Shown: positions 1 through 6,169 of the stretch, in pieces | Layout: each line of letters opens with the position of its first letter | How positions within the stretch are numbered: the stretch's first letter is position 1 | Source: CAZMUQ01 sp964569845 | GTDB lineage: Archaea > Thermoproteota > Bathyarchaeia > Hecatellales > Hecatellaceae | Length of the DNA stretch: 13,428 nucleotides | Assembly (NCBI GenBank): GCA_964569845.1 | Contig: CAZMUQ010000029.1 | Span: forward strand, 1-13,428 | Direction of reading: 5' to 3' | Program-made: the position numbers and the translations under genes | The notes under the pieces: model-generated | Told to the model about the DNA's origin: nothing | The model's input: the letters and a program-made list of their open reading frames with translations, nothing else | Databases searched by the model: none

Positions 1-38
1 ATGTAAAGCTATGGGGCATCCTGCTTGTGTATTTATGA

Positions 39-1313
39 TTAGGAAAATGTAGATTCATCAATAATCCATTTAGAGTTTTCGGCTATATCGAATGCAACTT
101 TATAGTACCTGTTTAAGTATGGGGGTATTATAAGCATTAAGATTTTGAGTGGTAAAAGTGATTGTAGAAATGTTGCTAAACTTTTAAAATTCTTTTTTTC
201 CATAACAAGCTTTCTTAGATTGAAAAGTCTTAATACTTTTGCACAGAAGAGTAAAGCATCAGAATCCATAAACTTTGAATATGTTTTAGCTTTAGTAAGA
301 TAACTTGCACCTGCAAGGTAGAAAATATCTCCAACACTTATTGTATCACTTATTAAGCCATTTTTCCCTACCTTGTCAATTAATGTTGGCTCCTTACTTA
401 TTATATCCTCTATTGATACTTTTCCTAGCTCTAGTCCAAGCATTAAGGTAGAGTTTACTATATCATTCTCTAAATCTTCTTTAAGGTCTACAACATCATC
501 ATAAAATAGGGTAGACCTAAAAATCAGGTCTAAACTTTTACCGATAAGATTTATAGCTTTAATCTCATCATAACCTATCTTTCCTAAAGATTTCTCGAAA
601 AAGCAAAAATCCATGTCAACCCATATTTTCCCTATTCCTTTACCTGAAATTCTTTGGGAGTAGTCAGCTAAAGTAAGGTTGTTGTAAGCATACTTATCCC
701 TTTTTTGGTAGAAGGATTCAAGTTGACCTTTAATACATTCTTCAACATCTCTAACGTATACATTAAACATCTTAGGCTTACCACATATTGAAGTTATAGT
801 ATCATAAGCCCATGAAGCCATAACATGGGATGAGTTTTCAGCTTTACTAACCCAATTACCATCAGATTTAACGTTAAAATGCCCGGTTGTTAAAGCAAGA
901 TAATAGTTATGCATAGAATTTATAGCATCATCAAAACTATGTAAAGTATCATTTACATTATCTAAAACTTTACAACTTGTACCCATAGCAGTTTTTGCAA
1001 ATATTGCTGAAGTTATTACCTTTTCATCAGCAACCTTGTAAAGTATTGGGTAAGAGCTTAATGCTCCAAGAAACGCTGCATAAACGTAGTGTTTTTCTTT
1101 TAGAAGCTTATGTTGTTTAAGACTTTCAACATCAAGACAATTTTCATCTTTTTCAAGCTCCTTAAGTTTAGCTTCAAACATTCTTATAACTATTCTTGTT
1201 GTGTTTATAACTCTGTTGAAATCTATTGAAGGATATTTAGCCATATACTTTAGAAGGAGGAGTGCTCCAAGCTTGTAGAGGAGATTTAACCCCTCCTTTT
1301 TACCATTTTTCAT
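39..1313 (-). CDS. Divergent class I terpenoid-synthase-fold protein (squalene/phytoene synthase-like)
   Basis: A 424-residue, mostly helical protein. Two aspartate-rich motifs sit where trans-isoprenyl head-to-head synthases bind Mg-diphosphate: VLDNVND at residues 116-122 (D118, D122; compare LDTVEDD in squalene synthases) and DDVVDLKED at 272-280 (D272, D273, D276, D280, followed by D284). The stretch YSQRISGKGIG at 218-228 resembles the YCxxVAGxVG segment between the two motifs in that family. A hydrophobic C-terminal helix lies around residues 383-398. By family knowledge such enzymes condense or cyclise prenyl diphosphates; the actual substrate cannot be read from the sequence. The spacing between the motifs (about 154 residues) is close to that of squalene synthases. 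The ATG start is supported by GGAGGG seven bases upstream. It is transcribed divergently from the KaiC-like gene and has no operon partner in view. An inactive or repurposed member of the fold is possible. Confidence 0.55.
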   Translation of the reverse strand: MKNGKKEGLNLLYKLGALLLLKYMAKYPSIDFNRVINTTRIVIRMFEAKLKELEKDENCLDVESLKQHKLLKEKHYVYAAFLGALSSYPILYKVADEKVITSAIFAKTAMGTSCKVLDNVNDTLHSFDDAINSMHNYYLALTTGHFNVKSDGNWVSKAENSSHVMASWAYDTITSICGKPKMFNVYVRDVEECIKGQLESFYQKRDKYAYNNLTLADYSQRISGKGIGKIWVDMDFCFFEKSLGKIGYDEIKAINLIGKSLDLIFRSTLFYDDVVDLKEDLENDIVNSTLMLGLELGKVSIEDIISKEPTLIDKVGKNGLISDTISVGDIFYLAGASYLTKAKTYSKFMDSDALLFCAKVLRLFNLRKLVMEKKNFKSLATFLQSLLPLKILMLIIPPYLNRYYKVAFDIAENSKWIIDESTFS

Positions 1314-1320
1314 TTAAAAA

Positions 1321-1326
1321 CCCTCC
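1321..1326 (-). promoter_or_regulatory. Shine-Dalgarno site of the terpenoid-synthase-like gene
   Basis: On the minus strand the sequence reads GGAGGG followed by seven bases and ATG at 1313. This is a strong archaeal ribosome binding site and fixes the start of the 424-residue protein. Confidence 0.7.
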
Positions 1327-1354
1327 ACGCCAACTAAAAGTCTTATGCTAAACC

Positions 1355-1364
1355 GTATAAATTA
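1355..1364 (-). promoter_or_regulatory. Probable TATA box for the minus-strand gene
   Basis: The minus strand reads TAATTTATAC, close to the archaeal TATA consensus. With the usual spacing of about 26 bases, transcription would begin near 1335. That leaves a leader of roughly 20 bases, just long enough to hold the GGAGGG site. The assignment rests on pattern and spacing only. Confidence 0.45.
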
Positions 1365-1418
1365 TTTACTTTTACTCCTGTATCATGCTAAGTTTCAACT
1401 TTAAAAATCAGCATAGTA

Positions 1419-1437
1419 TTTTTATAGGCTTAAATAG
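1419..1437 (+). promoter_or_regulatory. Probable TATA region for the KaiC-like/surface-protein operon
   Basis: An AT-rich block, TTTTATA then CTTAAATAG, lies 45-63 bases upstream of the TTG start at 1482. A start site around 1455-1465 would give a short leader containing TAGGGTTGAT (1467-1476), a weak Shine-Dalgarno-like site. The rest of the 168-base divergent spacer holds two direct copies of ATGCTAA (near 1345 and 1385) and an inverted partial copy (GCAT near 1411), but no gene. Confidence 0.35.
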
Positions 1438-1481
1438 CAATAATTTTTAATGTTGTGAGCTTAGCTTAGGGTTGATAAATA

Positions 1482-2192
1482 TTGAGACGTGTTTCAACAG
1501 GAATTGAAGGTCTTGATGAGCTTATAGGTGGAGGTTTTCCTGAAGGAAGGATAATACTTGTTGTTGGTGGTCCTGGAACAGGTAAAACCCTCTTTAGTAT
1601 GCAATACCTTTATCACGGTGCAACAAAGCTTGGAGAGAAGGGTATTTTTGTTTCCCTTGATGAAACCGCTAAAAAGCTTAAAGATAATATGGCTCTTTTT
1701 GGCTTTGATATTGATAAACCTCAAAAAGAGGGGAAAATTTCAATTTTAGAATTAACACCAACTCAATTTATCTCAATTAAGCCAAGTGGACTTATGCATC
1801 TTTTAAAGGATATTGTTAAATCTTCCTCAAATGTTAAAAGGCTTGTCTTAGACCCTATAACAAGTATGGTAATCCAGGAGAAGGATATTTACCATAGAAG
1901 ACTTGAAATTGTACGCTTATTTAGCTTTTTATCGGATATTGGATGTACAACTGTTGTAACTTCTGAAAGTCGTTTTTCGCTTCTTAGACGTAAATTTAAT
2001 GTTGAGGAGTTTCTCTCTGATGGGGTTATTATTCTGCATAAGTTTGTTCTTAAGGGTAGAGTTATTCATGCAGTGCAAGTTGAAAAGATGCGTGGAGTTA
2101 TTCATGATACCCAGCTTCATCCATACCGAGTTTTAAAGGATAAGGGTATTGTTGTTTATCCAAAAGAGTATGTTATAGAGCTTCAACAGTAA
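1482..2192 (+). CDS. KaiC/Rad55-family single-domain ATPase
   Basis: A 236-residue RecA-fold ATPase of the archaeal KaiC-like (Rad55/ArlH-like) group. Visible motifs are the N-terminal STGIEGLDELIGGGFP typical of KaiC domains (5-20), Walker A GGPGTGKT (29-36), the DE pair at 60-61 in FVSLDET where KaiC has its catalytic glutamates, Walker B RLVLD (120-124) and the KaiC signature VEKMRG (200-205). It is one complete KaiC domain without a second repeat, zinc finger or membrane segment, so it should be cytoplasmic. In this family ATP binding acts as a switch; the partner is not evident from the sequence. The TTG start at 1482 was chosen because KaiC domains begin only a few residues before STGIxGLD and no upstream in-frame ATG fits. 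The stop is 19 bases before the surface-protein gene, so the two are very likely co-transcribed. ArlH is an alternative identity, but the KMRG motif and the distance from the pilus genes favour a general KaiC-like protein. Confidence 0.85.
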   Translation: MRRVSTGIEGLDELIGGGFPEGRIILVVGGPGTGKTLFSMQYLYHGATKLGEKGIFVSLDETAKKLKDNMALFGFDIDKPQKEGKISILELTPTQFISIKPSGLMHLLKDIVKSSSNVKRLVLDPITSMVIQEKDIYHRRLEIVRLFSFLSDIGCTTVVTSESRFSLLRRKFNVEEFLSDGVIILHKFVLKGRVIHAVQVEKMRGVIHDTQLHPYRVLKDKGIVVYPKEYVIELQQ

Positions 2193-2202
2193 ATTGTAAA
2201 AA

Positions 2203-2209
2203 GGGGAGG
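2203..2209 (+). promoter_or_regulatory. Unusually close Shine-Dalgarno site of the surface-protein gene
   Basis: GGGGAGG ends only two bases before the ATG at 2212, much closer than the usual five to nine. No other in-frame start follows before the signal-peptide hydrophobic core, so 2212 remains the best start. Pairing may use the AAGGGG portion (2201-2206), which is spaced better. Confidence 0.5.
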
Positions 2210-2211
2210 TT

Positions 2212-5028
2212 ATGGGTAAAAGGTATCATGCTGAAATACGGTTCATCAGCTTAAAGATTGTATGTCTAATCCTAATCTTCCTTTTAATGCTTTCCTTAAC
2301 CTCGATTTTAACATTCTCCCAAGAAACGGATGCCTATACTTATGATGAAACCTTGAAAATTATGGTTTCTGGTGGTGATGTTTACGGTGAACTTTCCTTT
2401 AACGGAAGCCTTCCAGCAAACAAGTTTTTATCTGATGTTGGAGGTTTAAAAGGTAAAATTTCGAAGGTTAATATTTGGGTTGTTAATGGTCGGCTGCCTT
2501 TAACAGGCTTAAGGGTGGGAATTCCATCTTTACCTGAAGGTATCCTTTTGGAGGTTAAGTTTAAGGGTGATGTTGATTGGGAGTTAGCTAAAAATATTAC
2601 TAAAAAGCTTGGGGATAAATTTAATGTAAACTTTTTAAATCTTCCTTCTTACGAGGATTATCTTAATCTTGAAGAGATAGATAAAGGTAGTCTCATTTTC
2701 TATGCGGAGTTAAATAATATAGAATTATGCTTCAATATATTTAAGGAGGAGCTTCTTCCAAGCTTAAGTATTTATGGAGGTTTTCTTTCGCTTCTTAAAC
2801 CTGAAAACTATATTGATGCTTCTTTCGCTATGCTTTATGCTAAATTTAACATTGAAAAAAATTCATCATTCATAGATTTTATCCATCTTTCAAAATCTCC
2901 TGCTAGACTTACTGCTGAGGGTTATTATGCTGTAGATGTTGGAAGAGTATTCGGTTATGATGGTGGTTTAACAGCCTCCCCTTACACTAAACAATCAATA
3001 GTAAGGTTTCATCTTCCAGCTTTAACTATAGTTGATGCTTCAATACCAAACCTTAAAGTTGATTATGATGGTAAACTTAGCGGTTTTCTTGAAAAGGGTA
3101 AAATTTATAGGAGTATAGAGGTTAAATATCTCCCATTTACAGGTCTTCTTCAACCAAATCTTACTATTGTAAAGTTTACAAATACAACCACATGGCTAAA
3201 TGGTAAAAAAGTTAGAGTTGATATTCAAATTTCTAATATTGGGAATGCTGCAGCAAAAAATATTTTCATAGATGATAGCTTAAGTTTTGAGAAGATTAAA
3301 AATTATGTTTCCATTGTTAGTGGTAAGCCGGTTAAAACTATACAAATGCTTCCACCAAAATCTTCAGAATCCTTAACCTATATACTGGAAGTTAAGAATA
3401 TACCTGATAAACCTCAACCTTTAAAACTTCCACCAGCCTTTATCCAGTATTCCGATGAGTCTGAATTAAACATTTACAAGGCTTCCTCCAACTCATTTAT
3501 AGTAGGTTTAGGTTGCTCCGTCCCCTCTATATTATCTGAGGTTTGGACTGGCACCCTGTACGGGGAACCTTTAAAGCAGAAAGTTGTAACTGTTTACCTT
3601 TTAAATCTTGGTGACCTTCCAGCTTCAAATGTTAAAGTATCCTTTAAGAGCGAGGTTGGTGAAACTATAAGAAATGTTTTAGAAATTTCACCTTTAAGTG
3701 AAGTTTACTTAAACTTTAACTTTGCCTCCTTCGGATTAAACCTAACCTACAACCTTGATAATTTAACTCTTATTCAATATGAAAGCAAAATTGGTGAGGA
3801 TGAATACATCTTAAATGTTAAACCTTCCACCTACACGGTAAGATTTTCTAAAGCAAAGTTTATGGATTTTATTTTTTCAAGAAGTCTTAAATCTCCATAT
3901 GTTCTTGTAAATGGATTGTTTGAGGTTGATGAAAACTTAATGATTAAAGATGTTTTTAAACCAGTTTCAGCAACATTGTGTAATGTGTTACCTGAAAATG
4001 TTAGTTATGTTAAGGGAGATTTTAAAATAAAAACTGGAACATCTTCAGTAATTCTTAGGTCTTTAGAAATTTCTCAACCTGGAAACTTTTCTCTTAAGTA
4101 TACTTTAACTTCCAAGAATCCTGGGAAATATACGCTTCCACCACCATTATTGATTCTTCACTTCCCAAAACCATTTTCAAATCTTAGAGTTTATCTTGGA
4201 AGCTCTTACACATTTAAATGTTTAAATGTTAGTTTTATTAAAACATCAAATCTAAGAGTGTTTGCCGGTGACCCGTTAACAGTAACTCTTAAGATTTTAA
4301 ATGGAGAGCCTAAACCACTATTAAATGTTAAAGTTTCTGATTATAAACCTGAGCAATTTAAGCTTGTTTCAGGTAGCTTACAGTTTACAATTTCATCTAT
4401 TGGTGCAGGCCAAGAATTAACACGATCATATCAACTATCAACAAATATTCTTGGAAATTATACTCTCCCATCTGCAAGCTTAACCTTTACTTATAATGAT
4501 GCTCAGCTTAGCTCAACATCAAACCAGATTTCAGGTTTGATGGTTGCACCAAAACTTATTATTACAAAAAGTGTAGATAAAACTGAGCTTACTATTGGAG
4601 ATACCTTAAGCATTAAAATTGTTGTTCAAAACCCAACAAACCTAACCTTTTATGGTGTATCTATTTTTGATCCTACAATTGCAGGTTTTACTATTAAATC
4701 TGGAAGTAATATGCTTAAAGGTTTAACAATTCGTCCAGGTGAATCTAAGGTGCTTGTTTACCAGGTTGAAGCTAAAAAGGAGGGGGAATATGTTCTTTTA
4801 CCAGCCTATGTAACCTACAATTATGGTGGTGAAGAATTTAAGGTTAACTCTCAAGCATACACCTTAACAGTTAAACCTTCAATGATGCCTCTTCTAATAA
4901 CTTTTGTTGTTGCTGTTGTTGCTATAGCTATTTTTGTTTCATACTTCTTCCTTCTACGTGAAAAGAGGGGTGTAAGAAGAGTTAGTAAAAAGGAGGTTGA
5001 GGAGCTTCCTGAGGAAGAGTTTATATAG
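2212..5028 (+). CDS. Membrane-anchored surface protein with DUF11-like beta repeats
   Basis: A 938-residue protein with an N-terminal signal or anchor helix (about 12-34), a long extracellular part and a C-terminal membrane helix (about 892-914), followed by a short tail that is basic and then acidic (RRVSKK, then EELPEEEF). The N-terminal part (40-300) has no motif I recognise. From about 310 to 888 the protein consists of repeated beta-sandwich-like units of about 110-130 residues. They carry the DUF11/CARDB-type logic of xSNIGNAxAxNI or VQNPTNLTFYGVSI followed by a closing strand: LKLPPAFIQYSD (405-416), YTLPPPLLILHF (640-651), YTLPSASLTFTY (750-761) and VLLPAYVTYNY (861-871). Several N-x-S/T sequons suggest glycosylation. 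The topology places nearly all of it outside the cell. It lies 19 bases after the KaiC-like gene, so a functional link is likely but unproven. It could be an S-layer-associated or adhesive stalk protein. Confidence 0.75.
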   Translation: MGKRYHAEIRFISLKIVCLILIFLLMLSLTSILTFSQETDAYTYDETLKIMVSGGDVYGELSFNGSLPANKFLSDVGGLKGKISKVNIWVVNGRLPLTGLRVGIPSLPEGILLEVKFKGDVDWELAKNITKKLGDKFNVNFLNLPSYEDYLNLEEIDKGSLIFYAELNNIELCFNIFKEELLPSLSIYGGFLSLLKPENYIDASFAMLYAKFNIEKNSSFIDFIHLSKSPARLTAEGYYAVDVGRVFGYDGGLTASPYTKQSIVRFHLPALTIVDASIPNLKVDYDGKLSGFLEKGKIYRSIEVKYLPFTGLLQPNLTIVKFTNTTTWLNGKKVRVDIQISNIGNAAAKNIFIDDSLSFEKIKNYVSIVSGKPVKTIQMLPPKSSESLTYILEVKNIPDKPQPLKLPPAFIQYSDESELNIYKASSNSFIVGLGCSVPSILSEVWTGTLYGEPLKQKVVTVYLLNLGDLPASNVKVSFKSEVGETIRNVLEISPLSEVYLNFNFASFGLNLTYNLDNLTLIQYESKIGEDEYILNVKPSTYTVRFSKAKFMDFIFSRSLKSPYVLVNGLFEVDENLMIKDVFKPVSATLCNVLPENVSYVKGDFKIKTGTSSVILRSLEISQPGNFSLKYTLTSKNPGKYTLPPPLLILHFPKPFSNLRVYLGSSYTFKCLNVSFIKTSNLRVFAGDPLTVTLKILNGEPKPLLNVKVSDYKPEQFKLVSGSLQFTISSIGAGQELTRSYQLSTNILGNYTLPSASLTFTYNDAQLSSTSNQISGLMVAPKLIITKSVDKTELTIGDTLSIKIVVQNPTNLTFYGVSIFDPTIAGFTIKSGSNMLKGLTIRPGESKVLVYQVEAKKEGEYVLLPAYVTYNYGGEEFKVNSQAYTLTVKPSMMPLLITFVVAVVAIAIFVSYFFLLREKRGVRRVSKKEVEELPEEEFI

Positions 5029-5031
5029 TGG

Positions 5032-5043
5032 TTTCTAGGTTTA
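5032..5043 (+). repeat. Direct repeat TTTCTAGGTTTA, copy 1
   Basis: This 12-base sequence starts four bases after the surface-protein stop codon and runs into a T-run. An identical copy lies 32 bases further on (5064-5075), and a 10-base version (TTCTAGGTTT) occurs after the HerA-like gene at 7934. Confidence 0.6.
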
Positions 5044-5048
5044 TTTTT
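5044..5048 (+). terminator. Likely T-run terminator of the KaiC-like/surface-protein operon
   Basis: TTTTT preceded by TTTA lies 15 bases after the surface-protein stop. Archaeal RNA polymerase terminates at short T-runs without needing a hairpin, and no clear hairpin precedes this one. Confidence 0.4.
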
Positions 5049-5063
5049 ACTTGACAAAAAGTA

Positions 5064-5075
5064 TTTCTAGGTTTA
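5064..5075 (+). repeat. Direct repeat TTTCTAGGTTTA, copy 2
   Basis: Exact match to the copy at 5032-5043, offset by 32 bases (about three helical turns). It lies upstream of the palindrome at 5093-5108 and of the zinc-ribbon gene, so the pair of copies could be read as part of that gene's control region. Confidence 0.6.
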
Positions 5076-5092
5076 CACAAACAAAAATAAGA

Positions 5093-5108
5093 TGTAAAAT
5101 GTTTTACA
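5093..5108 (+). promoter_or_regulatory. 16-bp palindrome TGTAAAA-TG-TTTTACA, candidate operator
   Basis: Two perfect 7-base inverted arms (TGTAAAA / TTTTACA) flank a two-base centre, ending 27 bases before the TTG start at 5136. This size and symmetry fit the binding site of a dimeric helix-turn-helix regulator overlapping the promoter or transcription start. No obvious separate TATA box is seen nearer the gene. The cognate regulator is unknown. The adjacent gene begins with a winged-helix-like region, so self-regulation is one possibility. Confidence 0.45.
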
Positions 5109-5120
5109 GAAAAACGTGTA

Positions 5121-5124
5121 GGAG
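5121..5124 (+). promoter_or_regulatory. Shine-Dalgarno site of the zinc-ribbon gene
   Basis: GGAG precedes the TTG at 5136 by 11 bases and the in-frame ATG at 5145 by 20 bases. The spacing favours the TTG start. Confidence 0.5.
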
Positions 5125-5135
5125 TTAATTAAAAG

Positions 5136-6134
5136 TTGTCAGAAATGGGAGAAAAAAGTGGACACCGAAAGGTTTACGGAGATTATGATGCTCAACTATT
5201 ATTCTCAAAGTTTATTAATAGAGATATAACTGAGTTATGCCCAACTTTTGACCCTGTTTACGGTTACCGTTATCTTGTTGTTGAAAAGCTTATAAGAAAA
5301 AGTCCTGAGGAGGTTAAAGAGTTCCTTAATAAGCTTCATGAACTTAATATTTTAAAGGGTAAACTTTACGATAAGCTTCTTATTTGTCCCTCTTGTGGTT
5401 CACGTTATGTTTCAACAATATATCTTTGCCCCTACTGTCAATCAATAAACATTGAAAGACAAATTTTAATTGAACATCTTAAATGTGGAAATTTTAACCT
5501 TGAAAAGTACTTTAAAAAGAATGATGAACTTATCTGTCCAAAATGTGGTCTTAAACTTGAAAAACTTAATGTGGATTATCGTAGAGTTGGAGTCTGGTTT
5601 GAATGTAAAGATTGTGGAAGAAGATTTGCTGTAACAATTCCAAGTCATCGTTGCTATAGTTGTGGTAGGTTGTTTAATGTTGAGGATGCAAAATTTGAGG
5701 ATGTTTACACTTTTACCTTGGATGAGAAGGTTGAGGAGGAGGTTAAAGGCGGAGTACTAGTTTTATCATCAATAGGAAGTTTTCTTGAAAAACTTGGATT
5801 CAAAATTGAATCTCCAGGTTTTCTAAGAGGAGAATCTGGTGTTTCCCATAAGTTTGATATTGTTGCAAGAAAAGGTAACATTGACACTCCACTTGTTTTA
5901 GATGTTATTATTTCAGATAGTTCAAGTACAGAATTTCCGCTTCTAGGTTTATACGCAAAAATCTTAGATGTTAAAAAGGCTTTACCCTTCCTAATAGTTG
6001 TTCCTGGAATAAATGAGGAAGGAAGAAAACTTGCTTTCACCTATAAGATAAACCTTATTGAAGCTAAGAATCCTCAAGAAATACTTGATAAACTTAATAC
6101 TAAAATTTCAAAAGAGTTTAAGAAGGTATCCTAA
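5136..6134 (+). CDS. Winged-helix/TackOD1-like zinc-ribbon protein with C-terminal restriction-endonuclease-like domain
   Basis: A 332-residue soluble protein with three parts. Residues 35-80 look like a winged helix (YLVVEKLIRKSPEEVKEFL and onward). Residues 84-180 carry zinc-ribbon cysteine pairs: C84/C87, C98/C101, C134/C137, C157/C160 and C173/C176, plus C117 in an HLKCGNF motif. This order, with NVDYRRVGVWFECKDCG between pairs, matches my memory of the TackOD1 metal-binding domain described from thaumarchaeal signalling proteins. Residues 205-315 resemble a PD-(D/E)xK core: helix SSIGSFLEKLGF, then FDIVA (D241) and VLDVI (D256). The usual lysine two residues after the second acid is isoleucine (I258), so nuclease activity is doubtful. 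The gene ends 35 bases before the HerA-like gene and is probably co-transcribed with it. A DNA-binding or adaptor role for that ATPase is inferred. The TTG start has GGAG 11 bases upstream. Confidence 0.6.
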   Translation: MSEMGEKSGHRKVYGDYDAQLLFSKFINRDITELCPTFDPVYGYRYLVVEKLIRKSPEEVKEFLNKLHELNILKGKLYDKLLICPSCGSRYVSTIYLCPYCQSINIERQILIEHLKCGNFNLEKYFKKNDELICPKCGLKLEKLNVDYRRVGVWFECKDCGRRFAVTIPSHRCYSCGRLFNVEDAKFEDVYTFTLDEKVEEEVKGGVLVLSSIGSFLEKLGFKIESPGFLRGESGVSHKFDIVARKGNIDTPLVLDVIISDSSSTEFPLLGLYAKILDVKKALPFLIVVPGINEEGRKLAFTYKINLIEAKNPQEILDKLNTKISKEFKKVS

Positions 6135-6169
6135 AATTCTGGTTCTGATGTTTAGGGGTTGTTGGCTGC

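Noticed and set aside
1..52. Possible C-terminal end of an upstream plus-strand gene: a frame open from base 2 to a TAG at 50-52, and another from base 3 to a TGA at 36-38
   Set aside because: Only 11 to 16 codons are visible and neither peptide is recognisable, so neither frame can be called as a gene.
1494..2120. Open frames on the minus strand and in a second plus frame inside the KaiC-like gene
   Set aside because: They are fully covered by a gene with intact family motifs, and their translations are low-complexity without domains.
1482..2192. Assignment of the KaiC-like gene as the archaellum switch ATPase ArlH
   Set aside because: It retains the general KaiC KMRG motif and DE pair, is not beside the pilus ATPase, and no archaellum genes are present.
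4851..5057. A 68-codon minus-strand open frame over the end of the surface-protein gene
   Set aside because: It mirrors the C-terminal membrane helix and tail of the surface protein and has no independent support.
5029..5135. CRISPR-like repeats suggested by the two TTTCTAGGTTTA copies
   Set aside because: There are only two short copies with a 20-base gap and no further units; array repeats are longer and more numerous.
5705..6040. A 111-codon minus-strand open frame inside the zinc-ribbon gene
   Set aside because: It is antisense to a coherent domain and its translation resembles no protein family; it arises from the codon bias of the real gene.
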